DNA of 64,000 nucleotides from Sphaerisporangium perillae (GCF_023276435.1 NZ_JALLPO010000001.1:124001-188000); one strand, 5' to 3'. Counted from the first letter of the stretch, positions 38,071 through 46,983 are shown. The notes: a model not told the origin generated them from the sequence alone. Numbers and translations are program-made.

Positions 38071-39438
38071 TCACGCGCCGGGTGACGCGACCTGCGGCGT
38101 CGTGACCTCGGCGAGGTGGTCGGCGGTGAGGCGGTACTTCAGGGTCATCAGGATGCCGATGCCGACGATGATCGCCGGGATGATGGCCTGGGACAGGATG
38201 ATGGCGGTGAGCGCGCTGCCGGGCTGAGTGACGGGGTGCTCGGGGTCGGAGGAGATGAACCCCCCGGCGGCGAGCACCGCGCCGACCACCAGGGCTCCCA
38301 GGGCGGCGACCGCGCTTTCCACGGCCGTCCACAGGCCGGTGAACACCCCGCCCCTGCGCTTGCCGCTGCGGGCGGAGTCGTGGGCGATCACGTCGGCCAG
38401 CATGGAGAACTGCAGGAGCTGCAGGCCGGCGTACCCGACGCCGATGACCAGCGTCGCCAGGTGGGCGTAGAGCGCGCCGAAGACCGGGGTGAGGGAGGCC
38501 GCCAGGCCTCCGATGAGGAACAGCGAGCTGGAGAGGATCATCGCGCCGCGCTTGTCCATCTTGCGGGCCACCCACACCCACAGCGGCATGGTGACCAGCA
38601 TGGGGCCGACCAGGGCGGCGAACAGGGTGCTGGTGGCGTCGGGGTCGCCGACGATGTACGAGGCGAAGTACGGCGCGCCCGCCAGCATCACGCCCGCCGC
38701 CAGCGTCTGCGCGCTGGACAGGCCGAGCAGCCACAGGAACGGGCGGCTGGCGCGGGCGGCCGCGAGCTGGGTCCGCAGGTTCGCCTCGGGCTCGACCGCA
38801 CCCGTCATCGGGGCCCTGGCCGTGCCCAGGAAGGACGCCAGCATGGCCACCAGCAGCAGGCCCGCGAAGGCGATGCCCATCGTCCGGTAGCCCTCCAGCG
38901 AGTGCGCCGCGATGGCCGGGGCGATGATGCCGCTCAGCGCCACGGCGAGCGCGACGAAGATCATGCGCCACTGCAGCAGCGAGGTGCGCTCGTGGTAGTC
39001 GCCGGTCATCTCGGCGGGCATCGCCTTGTACGGCACCTCGTACAGCGCGTACCCGGTGGCGGCGAGCAGGAAGAACGCGCCGACGAAGAGGGCGGCGGGC
39101 GTGCCGGTCAGCGCGGGGCCGGAGAAAGTGAGAGCGAAGGCCACCGGCAGGACCACGGTCCCGGCGAGCATCCACGGCCGCCGCGGGCCCCAGCGGGACT
39201 CCGTTCGGTCCGACCACTGGCCCACCAGCGGGTTGATGACCAGGTCCCATGCCTTCGGCGCGAAGACCACGAGGCCGGCCAGCCACGCCGGCACCGCGAG
39301 GATGTTGGTCATGTAGAACAGCAGGAGCAGGCCGGGGATGGCGCTGAACGTGGCGGTGCAGAAAGATCCCACACCGTAGCCGAGTCGGACGCTGCGCGAG
39401 ACGGCCTTGGCCGGAGTCGCCGTGGTCGAGGGAACCAT
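38071..39438 (-). CDS. GPH-family (MelB-like) sugar/cation symporter
   Basis: The 455-residue protein has 12 hydrophobic segments and GPH signatures in the N-terminal half: LVFYMTN-like LLLLFYMTN, WDLVINPLVGQWSDRTESRWGRR-like DLVINPLVGQWSDRT and YEVPYKAM. The family couples uptake of glycosides or oligosaccharides to H+ or Na+. Substrate is unknown and no glycosidase is adjacent. The ATG at 39438 is taken; a TTG seven codons earlier is possible. A CAAGCGCTTG palindrome lies 19 bases upstream, typical of LacI-family operators. Its 3' end abuts the ABC-ATPase stub. Confidence 0.87.
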   Translation of the reverse strand: MVPSTTATPAKAVSRSVRLGYGVGSFCTATFSAIPGLLLLFYMTNILAVPAWLAGLVVFAPKAWDLVINPLVGQWSDRTESRWGPRRPWMLAGTVVLPVAFALTFSGPALTGTPAALFVGAFFLLAATGYALYEVPYKAMPAEMTGDYHERTSLLQWRMIFVALAVALSGIIAPAIAAHSLEGYRTMGIAFAGLLLVAMLASFLGTARAPMTGAVEPEANLRTQLAAARASRPFLWLLGLSSAQTLAAGVMLAGAPYFASYIVGDPDATSTLFAALVGPMLVTMPLWVWVARKMDKRGAMILSSSLFLIGGLAASLTPVFGALYAHLATLVIGVGYAGLQLLQFSMLADVIAHDSARSGKRRGGVFTGLWTAVESAVAALGALVVGAVLAAGGFISSDPEHPVTQPGSALTAIILSQAIIPAIIVGIGILMTLKYRLTADHLAEVTTPQVASPGA

Positions 39439-39456
39439 TGCGCCATTACAAACCAG

Positions 39457-39466
39457 CAAGCGCTTG
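39457..39466. promoter_or_regulatory. LacI-type operator upstream of the symporter
   Basis: CAAGCGCTTG is a perfect 10-bp palindrome with the AAGCGCTT core usual for LacI/GalR repressors. It lies in the promoter region of the sugar symporter. No LacI gene is in the window, so the regulator is encoded elsewhere. Confidence 0.6.
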
Positions 39467-39664
39467 GCCGCCAGCCCTTCCGGGACGCAGCTCGGTGACG
39501 ATCTCCCGCGGCCGCCACCCAGCCGCGCCGCAGGCCCCTCTTTCCCGGGCTGGGACGGTGGTGCGGGTCCGGGGCCGGTAGTCAGGGACTGGAGTCAGGA
39601 GGCGGGTGGCGGAGCGGGTTTCACGGGGTGGCCGGGAGGCTGGCGGGCCGGATCCCGGTCCGGT

Positions 39665-40561
39665 TCAGGAGTCAGAGACGTCGGCGCATACGACGTGCGC
39701 GCCCAGTTCGATCATGCGGCGTTCGGTGTTGGCGTCCGCCACGCGCGCCATGAGCACCGGCGCCTCGCTGGCCGCGAGCTGCGGCAGCCGGGCGCGGACC
39801 ATGCGGTGCAGATCGCGGACGATGTCCTCGGCCGCCCGGGTGTGCACCTTGACGTGCAGCATGATCCCCGAGGAGCCCGAGACCGTGCGGGCCTCGGAGA
39901 TCCACACATGGTGCACCAGCGGGAAGTCGCGGAGCAGCTCGGAGATCGCCACGCGCAGCGCCGGGAGGATCGGGTGGACGCAGCGCTTGTACCCGGGGTC
40001 CACCTGCTGCATCGGGCCCGACAGGTGGGGCCGCGGCGCCGGGATCCATGCCCGCGAGGGCGCGTCCGCCGTGTCCTGCGGCACGGGTGCGGTCAGTGTC
40101 TCGTTCCGCCCGAAAGGCGGCGCGCTGGGCACCGTGGTGCGCGACACCGAGGCCATGGCGCCGGTGGCGTAGGCGGTCGGCAACGCGCTGGACAGGGCCG
40201 GCGCCTGTCGGCCGCTGCGCGTGGAGGCGAGGTAGCGCTGCAGGTCCTCGATCGGCACGGCCGCCGCCGCCGGCCCCGCCGCGTCGATGACGATCTCTCG
40301 CACACCGGTGACGCGCTGGATGTCGAGGATGGTGTCGGCGTCGCAGGCCGACAGCGAGTGGTTGCCGCGGTGCCGCGCGTAGGTGCCCGGGCCGGTGTAG
40401 CCGAGGAGCACGCGCTCGCCGGCCTGCGTCGTGCCGAGCACGACGGAACGGTCGGGCCGCACGGCCACCAGGATGCCCCATTCGGCAAGAGCCGCCAGTA
40501 GCCGGTGCGGGCTGCCGTGCTGCGCGAGCACTTCTCCGAGAGCGGGGTTCCCGATGCTCAT
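39665..40561 (-). CDS. SseB-like hypothetical protein
   Basis: The 298-residue protein is soluble. Its N-terminal half (MSIGNPALGEVLAQHGS, then LLAALAEWGILVAVRPD) resembles the SseB N-terminal domain weakly, with a Ser/Pro/Ala-rich linker around residues 120-170, and a C-terminal alpha/beta domain (FPLVHHVWISEARTVSG) of unknown kind. I would not assign a function. In E. coli sseB overexpression causes serine sensitivity, and here the gene is divergent from serA, but that may be chance. The ATG at 40561 begins the conserved region. Confidence 0.6.
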   Translation of the reverse strand: MSIGNPALGEVLAQHGSPHRLLAALAEWGILVAVRPDRSVVLGTTQAGERVLLGYTGPGTYARHRGNHSLSACDADTILDIQRVTGVREIVIDAAGPAAAAVPIEDLQRYLASTRSGRQAPALSSALPTAYATGAMASVSRTTVPSAPPFGRNETLTAPVPQDTADAPSRAWIPAPRPHLSGPMQQVDPGYKRCVHPILPALRVAISELLRDFPLVHHVWISEARTVSGSSGIMLHVKVHTRAAEDIVRDLHRMVRARLPQLAASEAPVLMARVADANTERRMIELGAHVVCADVSDS

Positions 40562-40670
40562 ACGACAAACGATAGGTAGTGGGACACGGCTTATCAGCCT
40601 AATCGTCAAGAAATGTTGTGAGCAATACCAAGATGGCGGCTTGCGCGTTAAATCCGGGAGACGTGGGTAT

Positions 40671-40727
40671 GGGGCGCCGTCTCAGATGCCGGAAGCGGCG
40701 GGGGCGGGGCGCCGTCTCGGATGCCGG
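40671..40727 (+). repeat. Pair of 22-bp direct repeats upstream of serA
   Basis: Copies at 40671-40692 and 40706-40727 (core GCGCCGTCTC, then GATGCCGG or AGATGCCGG) differ at one base and are 35 bases apart. They lie just upstream of the presumed serA promoter. They may be two binding sites or a small duplication. Confidence 0.65.
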
Positions 40728-40737
40728 GCGCTCGTGA

Positions 40738-40762
40738 GTGCTTTCACAAGCACGGATACACT
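40738..40762 (+). promoter_or_regulatory. Probable serA promoter with internal palindrome
   Basis: GTGCTT-TCAC-AAGCAC (40738-40753) is a perfect inverted repeat. It lies between a weak -35 (GTGAGT, 40734-40739) and a -10 TACACT (40757-40762), where a regulator would act directly on RNA polymerase. Confidence 0.5.
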
Positions 40763-40804
40763 CGAACCTTGTCCGTGCATCCGCACTTCCCAAAGGACCC
40801 ACCA

Positions 40805-42394
40805 GTGAACAAGCCCGTCGTCCTGGTCGCAGAGGAGCTCTCGGAAGCAGGTCTCGCCGTGCTCGGGGCGGACTTCGAGGTCCGTCACACCGACGGCGCC
40901 GACCGCTCGCAGTTCCTGCCCGCACTCGCCGAGGTGGACGCGCTCATAGTGCGCAGCGCCACCCAGGTGGACGCAGAGGCGCTGTCCCACGCGCCTCGCC
41001 TGCGCGTCGTCGCCCGAGCCGGGGTCGGCCTGGACAACGTCGACGTGGAGTCCGCCACCAAGGCCGGTGTCATGGTCGTCAACGCGCCGACTTCGAACAT
41101 CACCAGTGCCGCCGAGCACACCATCGCGCTGATCCTGGCCAGCGCCCGCAACGTGGCCCAGGGCCACGGCGCGCTCAAGGCCGGCGAGTGGAAGCGATCG
41201 AAGTACACCGGCATCGAGCTCGACGAGAAGGTGATCGGCATCCTCGGCCTCGGCCGCATCGGCCAGCTCGTGGCCCAGCGCCTCGCGCCCTTCGGCGTCG
41301 AGCTGATCGCCTACGACCCCTACCTCCAGCCGGCCCGCGCGGCGCAGATGGGCGTGCGCCTGGTCTCCCTGGAGGAGCTGCTCAAGCAGGCCGACTTCAT
41401 CACCGTGCACCTGCCGAAGTCCAAGGAGACCGTCGGTCTCATCGGCGACAAGGAGCTGCACGCGGTCAAGCCGTCGGTCCGCATCGTCAACGTCGCCCGT
41501 GGCGGCATCGTGGACGAGGCCGCGCTGTACTCCGCTCTGAAGGAGGGCAGGGTCGCCGGCGCCGGCATCGACGTCTTCGCCAAGGAGCCCTGCACCGACA
41601 GCCCGCTGTTCGAGCTGGACAACGTCGTGGTCACCCCGCACCTGGGGGCCTCCACGCACGAGGCGCAGGAGAAGGCCGGCACCCAGGTCGCCCGCAGCGT
41701 CAAGCTCGCGCTGGCCGGTGAGTTCGTGCCGGACGCGGTGAACGTCCAGGGCGGCGCCGTGGCCGAGGACGTCAAGCCCGGCCTCCCGCTCGCCGAGAAG
41801 CTCGGCCGGGTCTTCACCGCCCTCGCCGGGGAGGTGGCCACCCGCCTCGACGTCGAGATCCGCGGCGAGATCGCCGCCCACGACGTGCGGGTGCTGGAGC
41901 TGGCCGCGCTCAAGGGCGTGTTCACCGACGTGGTCGAGGACGCCGTGACCTACGTCAACGCCCCGCTGGTCGCCAAGGACCGCGGCGTGACGGTCGAGCT
42001 GGTCACCAGCGACGAGAGCCCCGACTGGCGCAACGTCGTCACCGTCAGGGGCGTGCTCGCCGACGGCCGCACGGTCTCGGTGTCGGGCACGCTGTCCGGC
42101 CCCCGCCAGATCACCAAGATCGTGGAGGTCAACGGCTTCCAGATGGAGATCGAGCCGACCGACCACCTGGCCTTCTTCACCTACGCCGACCGGCCGGGCA
42201 TCGTGGGCATCGTCGGCAAGATCCTCGGCGAGCGCGAGGTGAACATCGCCTCGATGCAGGTGGCCCGGGACGCCAAGGGCGGCAGGGCGCTGATCGCGCT
42301 GACCGTCGACTCCGCGATCCCCGCCGACGTCACCGAGCAGATCGCGCAGGAGATCGGCGCCGAGGCCGGCCGCACGGTCGACCTCACCGACTGA
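40805..42394 (+). CDS. serA: D-3-phosphoglycerate dehydrogenase
   Basis: SerA oxidises 3-phosphoglycerate to phosphohydroxypyruvate, the first step of serine synthesis. The 529-residue protein is the long actinobacterial type: catalytic and NAD domains (GLGRIGQLVAQRL, about 145-157; catalytic Arg in VNVARGGIVDE, Glu in FAKEPCTDSP, His in TPHLGAST), then the ASB domain and a C-terminal ACT domain (FTYADRPGIVGIVG) that binds serine. GTG start with AAAGGA eight bases upstream. Between ilvC and leuB in gene order, as in other actinomycetes, but separated here by accessory genes. Confidence 0.96.
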   Translation: MNKPVVLVAEELSEAGLAVLGADFEVRHTDGADRSQFLPALAEVDALIVRSATQVDAEALSHAPRLRVVARAGVGLDNVDVESATKAGVMVVNAPTSNITSAAEHTIALILASARNVAQGHGALKAGEWKRSKYTGIELDEKVIGILGLGRIGQLVAQRLAPFGVELIAYDPYLQPARAAQMGVRLVSLEELLKQADFITVHLPKSKETVGLIGDKELHAVKPSVRIVNVARGGIVDEAALYSALKEGRVAGAGIDVFAKEPCTDSPLFELDNVVVTPHLGASTHEAQEKAGTQVARSVKLALAGEFVPDAVNVQGGAVAEDVKPGLPLAEKLGRVFTALAGEVATRLDVEIRGEIAAHDVRVLELAALKGVFTDVVEDAVTYVNAPLVAKDRGVTVELVTSDESPDWRNVVTVRGVLADGRTVSVSGTLSGPRQITKIVEVNGFQMEIEPTDHLAFFTYADRPGIVGIVGKILGEREVNIASMQVARDAKGGRALIALTVDSAIPADVTEQIAQEIGAEAGRTVDLTD

Positions 42395-42430
42395 TCCCTC
42401 GCCTCGCCTCGGCTCGCGCCGGGCAGGCCA

Positions 42431-42462
42431 AGGCCCGCCGTCCCACTGGGGGCGGCGGGCCT
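42431..42462 (+). terminator. serA terminator
   Basis: AGGCCCGCCG pairs with CGGCGGGCCT around a 12-base loop, followed by a T-rich tail (CTGTCGTTCTCTGTCG). It lies 37 bases after serA. Confidence 0.8.
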
Positions 42463-42783
42463 CTGTCGTTCTCTGTCGTCTCACATAGCGAGATACTAGG
42501 TCGTCCTACAAGACAGGTCGGCTACCGGCAGGTAACGTGGACCGTGATGACGCGCCAGGTGCTCGTACTCATTACCTGCCGCGGCGGGGCCTGATCAGGG
42601 CAGGCCGGCGACCCGCCGCGGTGCTTCGGCGTTCGTCCGGCCGTGAGACCCGGCCTCCTGCTCCCGACCCGCGATCCGGATCAGGGAGAGGAACCCGGTG
42701 CGGATTCGCAGACCCGGAATCCGCCTGACCCGTCCGAACCGTGTGCGCCTGAACGCATGCCCTCAAGCGAGCGAGACCTTGCC
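42463..42783. other. Gap after serA
   Basis: Apart from a promoter-like AGATACTAGG at about 42490-42500, no gene or RNA is evident here. The segment precedes the small ORF at 42784. Confidence 0.4.
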
Positions 42784-42903
42784 ATGTACGACATGTATCC
42801 CTGGAACCGTCCCTCCGACGAGCACCGCCATGAGGACGAGACGCCCGACCCCGTGCAGACGGCGCTCGACCGCCGCGACAACGGCGGCGTGCCGACCCAC
42901 TAG
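42784..42903 (+). CDS. Small acidic protein, 39 residues
   Basis: The predicted peptide starts MYDMYPWNRPSDEHRHED and ends VQTALDRRDNGGVPTH. The ending VQxALDRRDNGG looks like a recurring motif of short actinomycete proteins, which is why I keep it, but this is recall rather than a search. The ribosome site is weak and an in-frame ATG nine codons earlier (42757) is possible. It converges with the ROK kinase gene three bases away. Confidence 0.45.
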   Translation: MYDMYPWNRPSDEHRHEDETPDPVQTALDRRDNGGVPTH

Positions 42904-42906
42904 CCA

Positions 42907-43839
42907 TCAAGCTCCTCCCGGCCGGCTCGCGTCTTCCTGTGCCGGCCGGTCGCCCGCGGTCAGGGCCAGCGCCAGCGCGCCGAACAGCGGCGCGTCGTCG
43001 ACGAACCTGGCCGCCGTGATCTCGGGCGGGAACGGGACAGTCCGGCGGATCTCGGCCGTCAGCCGGGGCAGGATGTGGCGCGACGAGCCCATCAACCCTC
43101 CGCCGATCACCACGCGTTCGGGGTCGAGCACCACGCACGCGTTGGCCACCGCCATCGCGAGTGCCGCGACGGCCTTGTCCAGCAGCGCGCGCACCGCCGG
43201 GTCGCCGTCGGCCTCGAAGAGCGAGGCGGCGCTCATCGGCCGTCCCATGAGTGCCGTCCCCTGCTGCGCCAGCGCGTGCCCGGAGACGATCTCCTCCAGC
43301 GGCGCGTGGCCTTCGGCGAACGCGGGCTCGCCCGGCTCGCTGAGCAGGTATCCGATCTCGCCCGCCGCGCCGTGCGCCCCCGGCACCACCGTCCCGTCGA
43401 CCACGAGCGCCGCCGCGAGGCCGGTGCCGAGGTTGAGGTAGAGCCCCGTGCCGACGCCGCGGAGCGCGCCCCAGCGCAGTTCCGCCGCGGCCGCCGCGTT
43501 GACGTCGTTGTCGATCGCGACCGGCGTGTCGCCGAACTCCTCGCGGAGCAGCCGGGGGAGCTCCAGGCCCTCCCAGCCGGGCACGGTCGGCGCGAGCCGC
43601 ACGGTCTCGCCCCTGACCACGCCGAACGTGGACACCCCGACCGCCTGGAGCGTTCCCGACCGGTCCGCCAGCTCACTGGCGGCGTCGAGCGACCTCCGCA
43701 GCACCTGCTGGGCGCCCTCGCCGCCCCGGGTCGGCAGCCGCATCTTGCGCAGCGGCCGGTCGACACTGTCCGCCGAGGCGGTGGCGAGGGCGACCTTGGT
43801 GCCGCCGAAGTCGATGCCGAGCACGAACCGCCGGCTCAC
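42907..43839 (-). CDS. ROK-family sugar kinase
   Basis: The 310-residue protein starts SRRFVLGIDFGGTK, with the ROK phosphate loop, and has the catalytic Asp region AIDNDVNAAAAAE and LNLGTGLAAALV. The glucokinase-like fold is complete, but the CxCGxxGC zinc motif of most ROK sugar kinases is absent: the segment reads GAHGAAGEIGYLL. The start GTG overlaps the permease stop (GTGA), making this the last gene of a four-gene operon with a XylFGH-like importer. It probably phosphorylates the imported sugar; glucose is the family default but not proven. Confidence 0.88.
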   Translation of the reverse strand: MSRRFVLGIDFGGTKVALATASADSVDRPLRKMRLPTRGGEGAQQVLRRSLDAASELADRSGTLQAVGVSTFGVVRGETVRLAPTVPGWEGLELPRLLREEFGDTPVAIDNDVNAAAAAELRWGALRGVGTGLYLNLGTGLAAALVVDGTVVPGAHGAAGEIGYLLSEPGEPAFAEGHAPLEEIVSGHALAQQGTALMGRPMSAASLFEADGDPAVRALLDKAVAALAMAVANACVVLDPERVVIGGGLMGSSRHILPRLTAEIRRTVPFPPEITAARFVDDAPLFGALALALTAGDRPAQEDASRPGGA

Positions 43840-45029
43840 GGGGTGCTTCCACGGCGGGCCAGCGAGTCGATGGCCACGGCGAGGGCGAGCACGCTCGCGG
43901 TGACCATGTAGCGCACCGAGGAGTCGACGTTCAGCAGCAGCATGCCGTTGGTGATCGACTGGATCACCAGGATGCCGAGCAGCGCCGCGTACGTCCGCCC
44001 CCGGCCGCCGAACAGGGACGTGCCTCCGATGACGGCCGCCGCGATGGCCATCAGCAGCATGTCGCTGCCGCCGGAACTCTGGTTGACCGCCGACAGGCGG
44101 CTGGCCGCGAGGATGCCGCCGAACGCGGCGAGGCTCCCGGAGAGCACGAAGGCGAGCACGCGGATGCGGGTCACGTTGATGCCCGCGCGCCGGGCCGCCT
44201 CGGCGTTGCCGCCCACGGCGTACATCCAGCGCCCGAAGGTGGTGTGCCGCAGCACCAGGTCGAGGAGCACGACGAGCGCCGCGAAGATGACCAGCAGCAA
44301 CGGCACGCCCCGGTCGGCCTGCAGGACGGCGACCGCCGCCGCGAGCACCACGGCGAGGAAGCCGGCCCGTACCACCGCCCAGTAGGCGGGCCCGACGGGC
44401 AGGTCGGCGGCGAGCCGGAGCCGCCGGCCGAGCAGCAGGGAGCCGCCGTAGGCGCCGACCAGCGCCACCGCGAGTGTCCAGGCGAGCCACGGCGGCAGCC
44501 ACGTGTCGCTCAGTTTCGCGACGAATCCGTCGAAGGGCAGGTTGATGGTGCCGCCCTCGCCGAGCAGGAATAGCAGCAGCCCCTGCCATCCGATCAGCCC
44601 GGCCAGCGTGACCACGAAGGACGGCATCCGGATCCGGGTGAACAGCAGGCCGTGCAGCAGCCCGATCGCCGCGCCCGCCGCGACCGCCACCACGATGGCG
44701 AGCAGCGGGTTCCAGCCGTGCCGGACGTTCATGATGGTCATGATGACCGCGCACAGGCCGCTCACCGAGCCGGCGGCCAGGTCGATCTCGCCGAGCAGCA
44801 GCACCATGATGATGCCCAGCGAGATCGTGCCGGTGGCCGCCATCTGCAGGGCCAGGTTGGTCAGGTTCTCCGGTGACAGGAAGTGCTCGTTCAGCGACCC
44901 GAAGACGACGGCGATCGCGATCAGCCCGCCGACGACGGGCCAGGCGCCGAGGTCGCCGCGCCGCATCCGTTCCACGGCCTGCTTCGGGCTGTACGGCTTG
45001 CGCGTGGGGTGCACGGTCGTCGCGCTCAT
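43836..45029 (-). CDS. Sugar ABC transporter permease (XylH/RbsC type)
   Basis: The 397-residue protein has about 10-12 hydrophobic segments and family motifs (LGEIDLAAGSVSGL near the N-terminus, GGNAEAARRAGINV and GGTSLFGGRGRTYAALLG toward the C-terminus). It forms the channel of a monosaccharide importer. The extra N-terminal length relative to RbsC (about 320) matches XylH. Its ATG overlaps the ATPase stop by four bases, and its stop overlaps the kinase start. Confidence 0.92.
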   Translation of the reverse strand: MSATTVHPTRKPYSPKQAVERMRRGDLGAWPVVGGLIAIAVVFGSLNEHFLSPENLTNLALQMAATGTISLGIIMVLLLGEIDLAAGSVSGLCAVIMTIMNVRHGWNPLLAIVVAVAAGAAIGLLHGLLFTRIRMPSFVVTLAGLIGWQGLLLFLLGEGGTINLPFDGFVAKLSDTWLPPWLAWTLAVALVGAYGGSLLLGRRLRLAADLPVGPAYWAVVRAGFLAVVLAAAVAVLQADRGVPLLLVIFAALVVLLDLVLRHTTFGRWMYAVGGNAEAARRAGINVTRIRVLAFVLSGSLAAFGGILAASRLSAVNQSSGGSDMLLMAIAAAVIGGTSLFGGRGRTYAALLGILVIQSITNGMLLLNVDSSVRYMVTASVLALAVAIDSLARRGSTP

Positions 45030-45745
45030 GCGGCGGCTCCGGTGATGGCGGCCACGATGGACTCCTGCGAGGCGTCGGCCGTGCGGAACTCTCCGGCGTT
45101 GCGCCCGAGGCGCAGCACCACGACGCGGTCGCTGACGGCCCGTACGTCGGCGAGGTTGTGGGAGATGAGCAGGACGGCCAGCCCGCGGTCGCGCAGCCGC
45201 CGGATCAGGCCGAGGACCTGGGCGGTCTGCTCGACGCCGAGGGCGGCGGTGGGCTCGTCGAGAATGACGAGCTTGGGCTCGCCGATCAGGGCACGGGCGA
45301 TCGCCACCGACTGCCGCTGGCCGCCCGACAGCATGGCGACCGGCACCCGGATGTCACGGATGCGCACGTCGAGCTGGGTGAGCAGGTCGCGGGTCGCCCG
45401 TTCCATGCGGATGTGGCTGAGCACCGACCAGCGCCGCCGCTCGGAGCCGAGGAACAGGTTGGCCACCACGTCGAGGTTCTCGCAGAGGGCGAGGTCCTGG
45501 TAGACGGTGGAGATGCCCAGGGCCTGCGCGTCGTGCGGGTTGCCGATGCGGACCGGCCGCTCGTCTATGGTGATCTCCCCGCTGTCCGGTGAGATGACGC
45601 CGGAGATGGCCTTGACCAGGGTGGACTTGCCCGCTCCGTTGTCGCCGACCAGGGCCACCACTTCGCCGGGGCGCAGGTCCAGGCTCACCCCTTCGAGCGC
45701 CTGGACCGCGCCGTACCGCTTGGAGATGTCTTCGGCGCGGATCAC
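45026..45745 (-). CDS. Sugar ABC transporter ATPase, single-domain
   Basis: The 239-residue ATPase has Walker A GDNGAGKST, signature LSGGQRQS, Walker B LVILDEPTAAL and the H-loop LLISHNLAD. Importers of this class usually have a fused double ATPase of about 500 residues; this one has a single domain and must work as a homodimer. The GTG start overlaps the substrate-binding-protein stop by one base (TAGTG). The long frame reading upstream into the binding-protein gene is out of frame with it and is not a fusion. Confidence 0.92.
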   Translation of the reverse strand: MIRAEDISKRYGAVQALEGVSLDLRPGEVVALVGDNGAGKSTLVKAISGVISPDSGEITIDERPVRIGNPHDAQALGISTVYQDLALCENLDVVANLFLGSERRRWSVLSHIRMERATRDLLTQLDVRIRDIRVPVAMLSGGQRQSVAIARALIGEPKLVILDEPTAALGVEQTAQVLGLIRRLRDRGLAVLLISHNLADVRAVSDRVVVLRLGRNAGEFRTADASQESIVAAITGAAA

Positions 45746-46845
45746 TAGCTGATGCCCGCCTTGGCGCACGCGGCGGCCACCTCGCCCTTGCAGATGTCGG
45801 CCGCGGTGTAGAAGCCGTCCTTCACGATGGTGTCCTTCACCTTGTCCGCGGTGACCGCGAGCGGGTCGAGGAGGAAGGAGGGGATGGCGGCGGTGCCGTT
45901 GTCGACGGTGGTGGCGGCCGCGGGCTTCTCGCCCCTGCCCACCGCGACCGCCAGCTCGGCCGACTTCTCCGCCTCGCTCCTGATGTCGAGGTAGATGGTC
46001 ATGTACTGCTCGCCGGTGAGGATGCGCTGGACCGCCGCCAGTTCGGCGTCCTGGCCGGTGATGGGAAGCGTCGGCTTGTACCCGGCGCGCTTCATCGCGG
46101 CGATCGCGCCGCCGGCCATGCCGTCGTTCGCGGACACCACGCCGACGATCTTGTCGCGGCCGAGGGCGGTGATGGCCTGCTCCATCTCCTGCTGGGCCTT
46201 GTCGGGGCTCCAGTCCGGGGTGTCGAACTCCCGGCCGATCTTGACCTTGCCGTCGAGGACGTTGTGGGCGCCCTTCTTGTAGTCGGCCGAGCTGGGGTCG
46301 GTCGGCGAGCCGTTGATCATGACGATCTGGCCCTTGTCGGTGGTGCCCCTGGCGTTGAGCGCGTCCAGCAGCGCCTGGCCCTGCATCTCGCCGACCCGCA
46401 CGTTGTTGAACGACACGAAGTAGTCGTAGCCGATGCCGGAGATCAGCCGGTCGTAGGCGATGACCGGGACCTTCTTCTGCTTGGCCTGGTTGACCAGCGG
46501 CGCGACCGCGGCGGCGTCCACGGCGTCGAGCACGAGCACGTCGGCGCCCTGGGTGAGGGCGGCCTCGACCTGCTGTTGCTGCTTGGCGGCGTCCTGGTCG
46601 GCGTTGGAGTAGAGCAGCTTGCAGTCGGGGCAGAGAGCCTTCACCTTGGCCTCGAACAGCGGCCTGTCGAAAGCCTCGTACCGGGTGGTCTTGGACTCGG
46701 GGAGGAAGAGCGCGATCGTCGGTGACTTCCCGGCCGCGCCTGCGCCGGTCTGCCCGCCGGTGGCGGTGGCCTTGTCGGTGGAGCCGCCGCAGCCGGTGGC
46801 CAGTACGGCTATCGCGAAGGGAACCGCGAACCATTTCGCTCGCAT
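45745..46845 (-). CDS. Sugar-binding lipoprotein of the ABC importer (XylF-like)
   Basis: The 366-residue protein has a lipoprotein signal (lipobox LATGC) and a periplasmic-binding-protein type 1 fold: SPTIALFLPESKTTRYEAFD, LVLDAVDAAAVAPLV, VIAYDRLI and GVVSANDGMAGGAIAAMK. It resembles XylF/ChvE, pointing to xylose, glucose or a related aldose. First gene of the operon; RBS GAGAGGCAAGC before the ATG. Divergent from the ROK repressor at 46984. Confidence 0.92.
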   Translation of the reverse strand: MRAKWFAVPFAIAVLATGCGGSTDKATATGGQTGAGAAGKSPTIALFLPESKTTRYEAFDRPLFEAKVKALCPDCKLLYSNADQDAAKQQQQVEAALTQGADVLVLDAVDAAAVAPLVNQAKQKKVPVIAYDRLISGIGYDYFVSFNNVRVGEMQGQALLDALNARGTTDKGQIVMINGSPTDPSSADYKKGAHNVLDGKVKIGREFDTPDWSPDKAQQEMEQAITALGRDKIVGVVSANDGMAGGAIAAMKRAGYKPTLPITGQDAELAAVQRILTGEQYMTIYLDIRSEAEKSAELAVAVGRGEKPAAATTVDNGTAAIPSFLLDPLAVTADKVKDTIVKDGFYTAADICKGEVAAACAKAGIS

Positions 46846-46918
46846 GCTTGCCTCTCAGGGGGTTCGGGGGAGGTTACTCCAGGTGCATGGCAGCATGCTC
46901 GATCCTGCGTGCCCATTT

Positions 46919-46955
46919 GGCAAGGTCTCTTACAAAGTTCCTTCGAGGCCTTGCC
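46919..46955. promoter_or_regulatory. Possible ROK-repressor site between the sugar operon and its regulator
   Basis: GGCAAGG (46919-46925) and CCTTGCC (46949-46955) are perfectly inverted, 23 bases apart, around an AT-richer centre (CTTACAAAG). The position, between two divergent genes, fits control of both by the ROK repressor, but the arm spacing is wide. Confidence 0.4.
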
Positions 46956-46983
46956 GCGGCGAACCGTGTGCCAGTCTGGGGGC

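Noticed and set aside
42907-44754. A possible permease-ROK kinase fusion protein
   Set aside because: The long frame upstream of the kinase GTG is out of frame with the true permease, whose stop overlaps the kinase start (GTGA). These are two coupled genes.
45026-46834. A possible binding-protein/ATPase fusion
   Set aside because: The open frame upstream of 45745 is the wrong frame of the binding-protein gene; the two genes meet at TAGTG.
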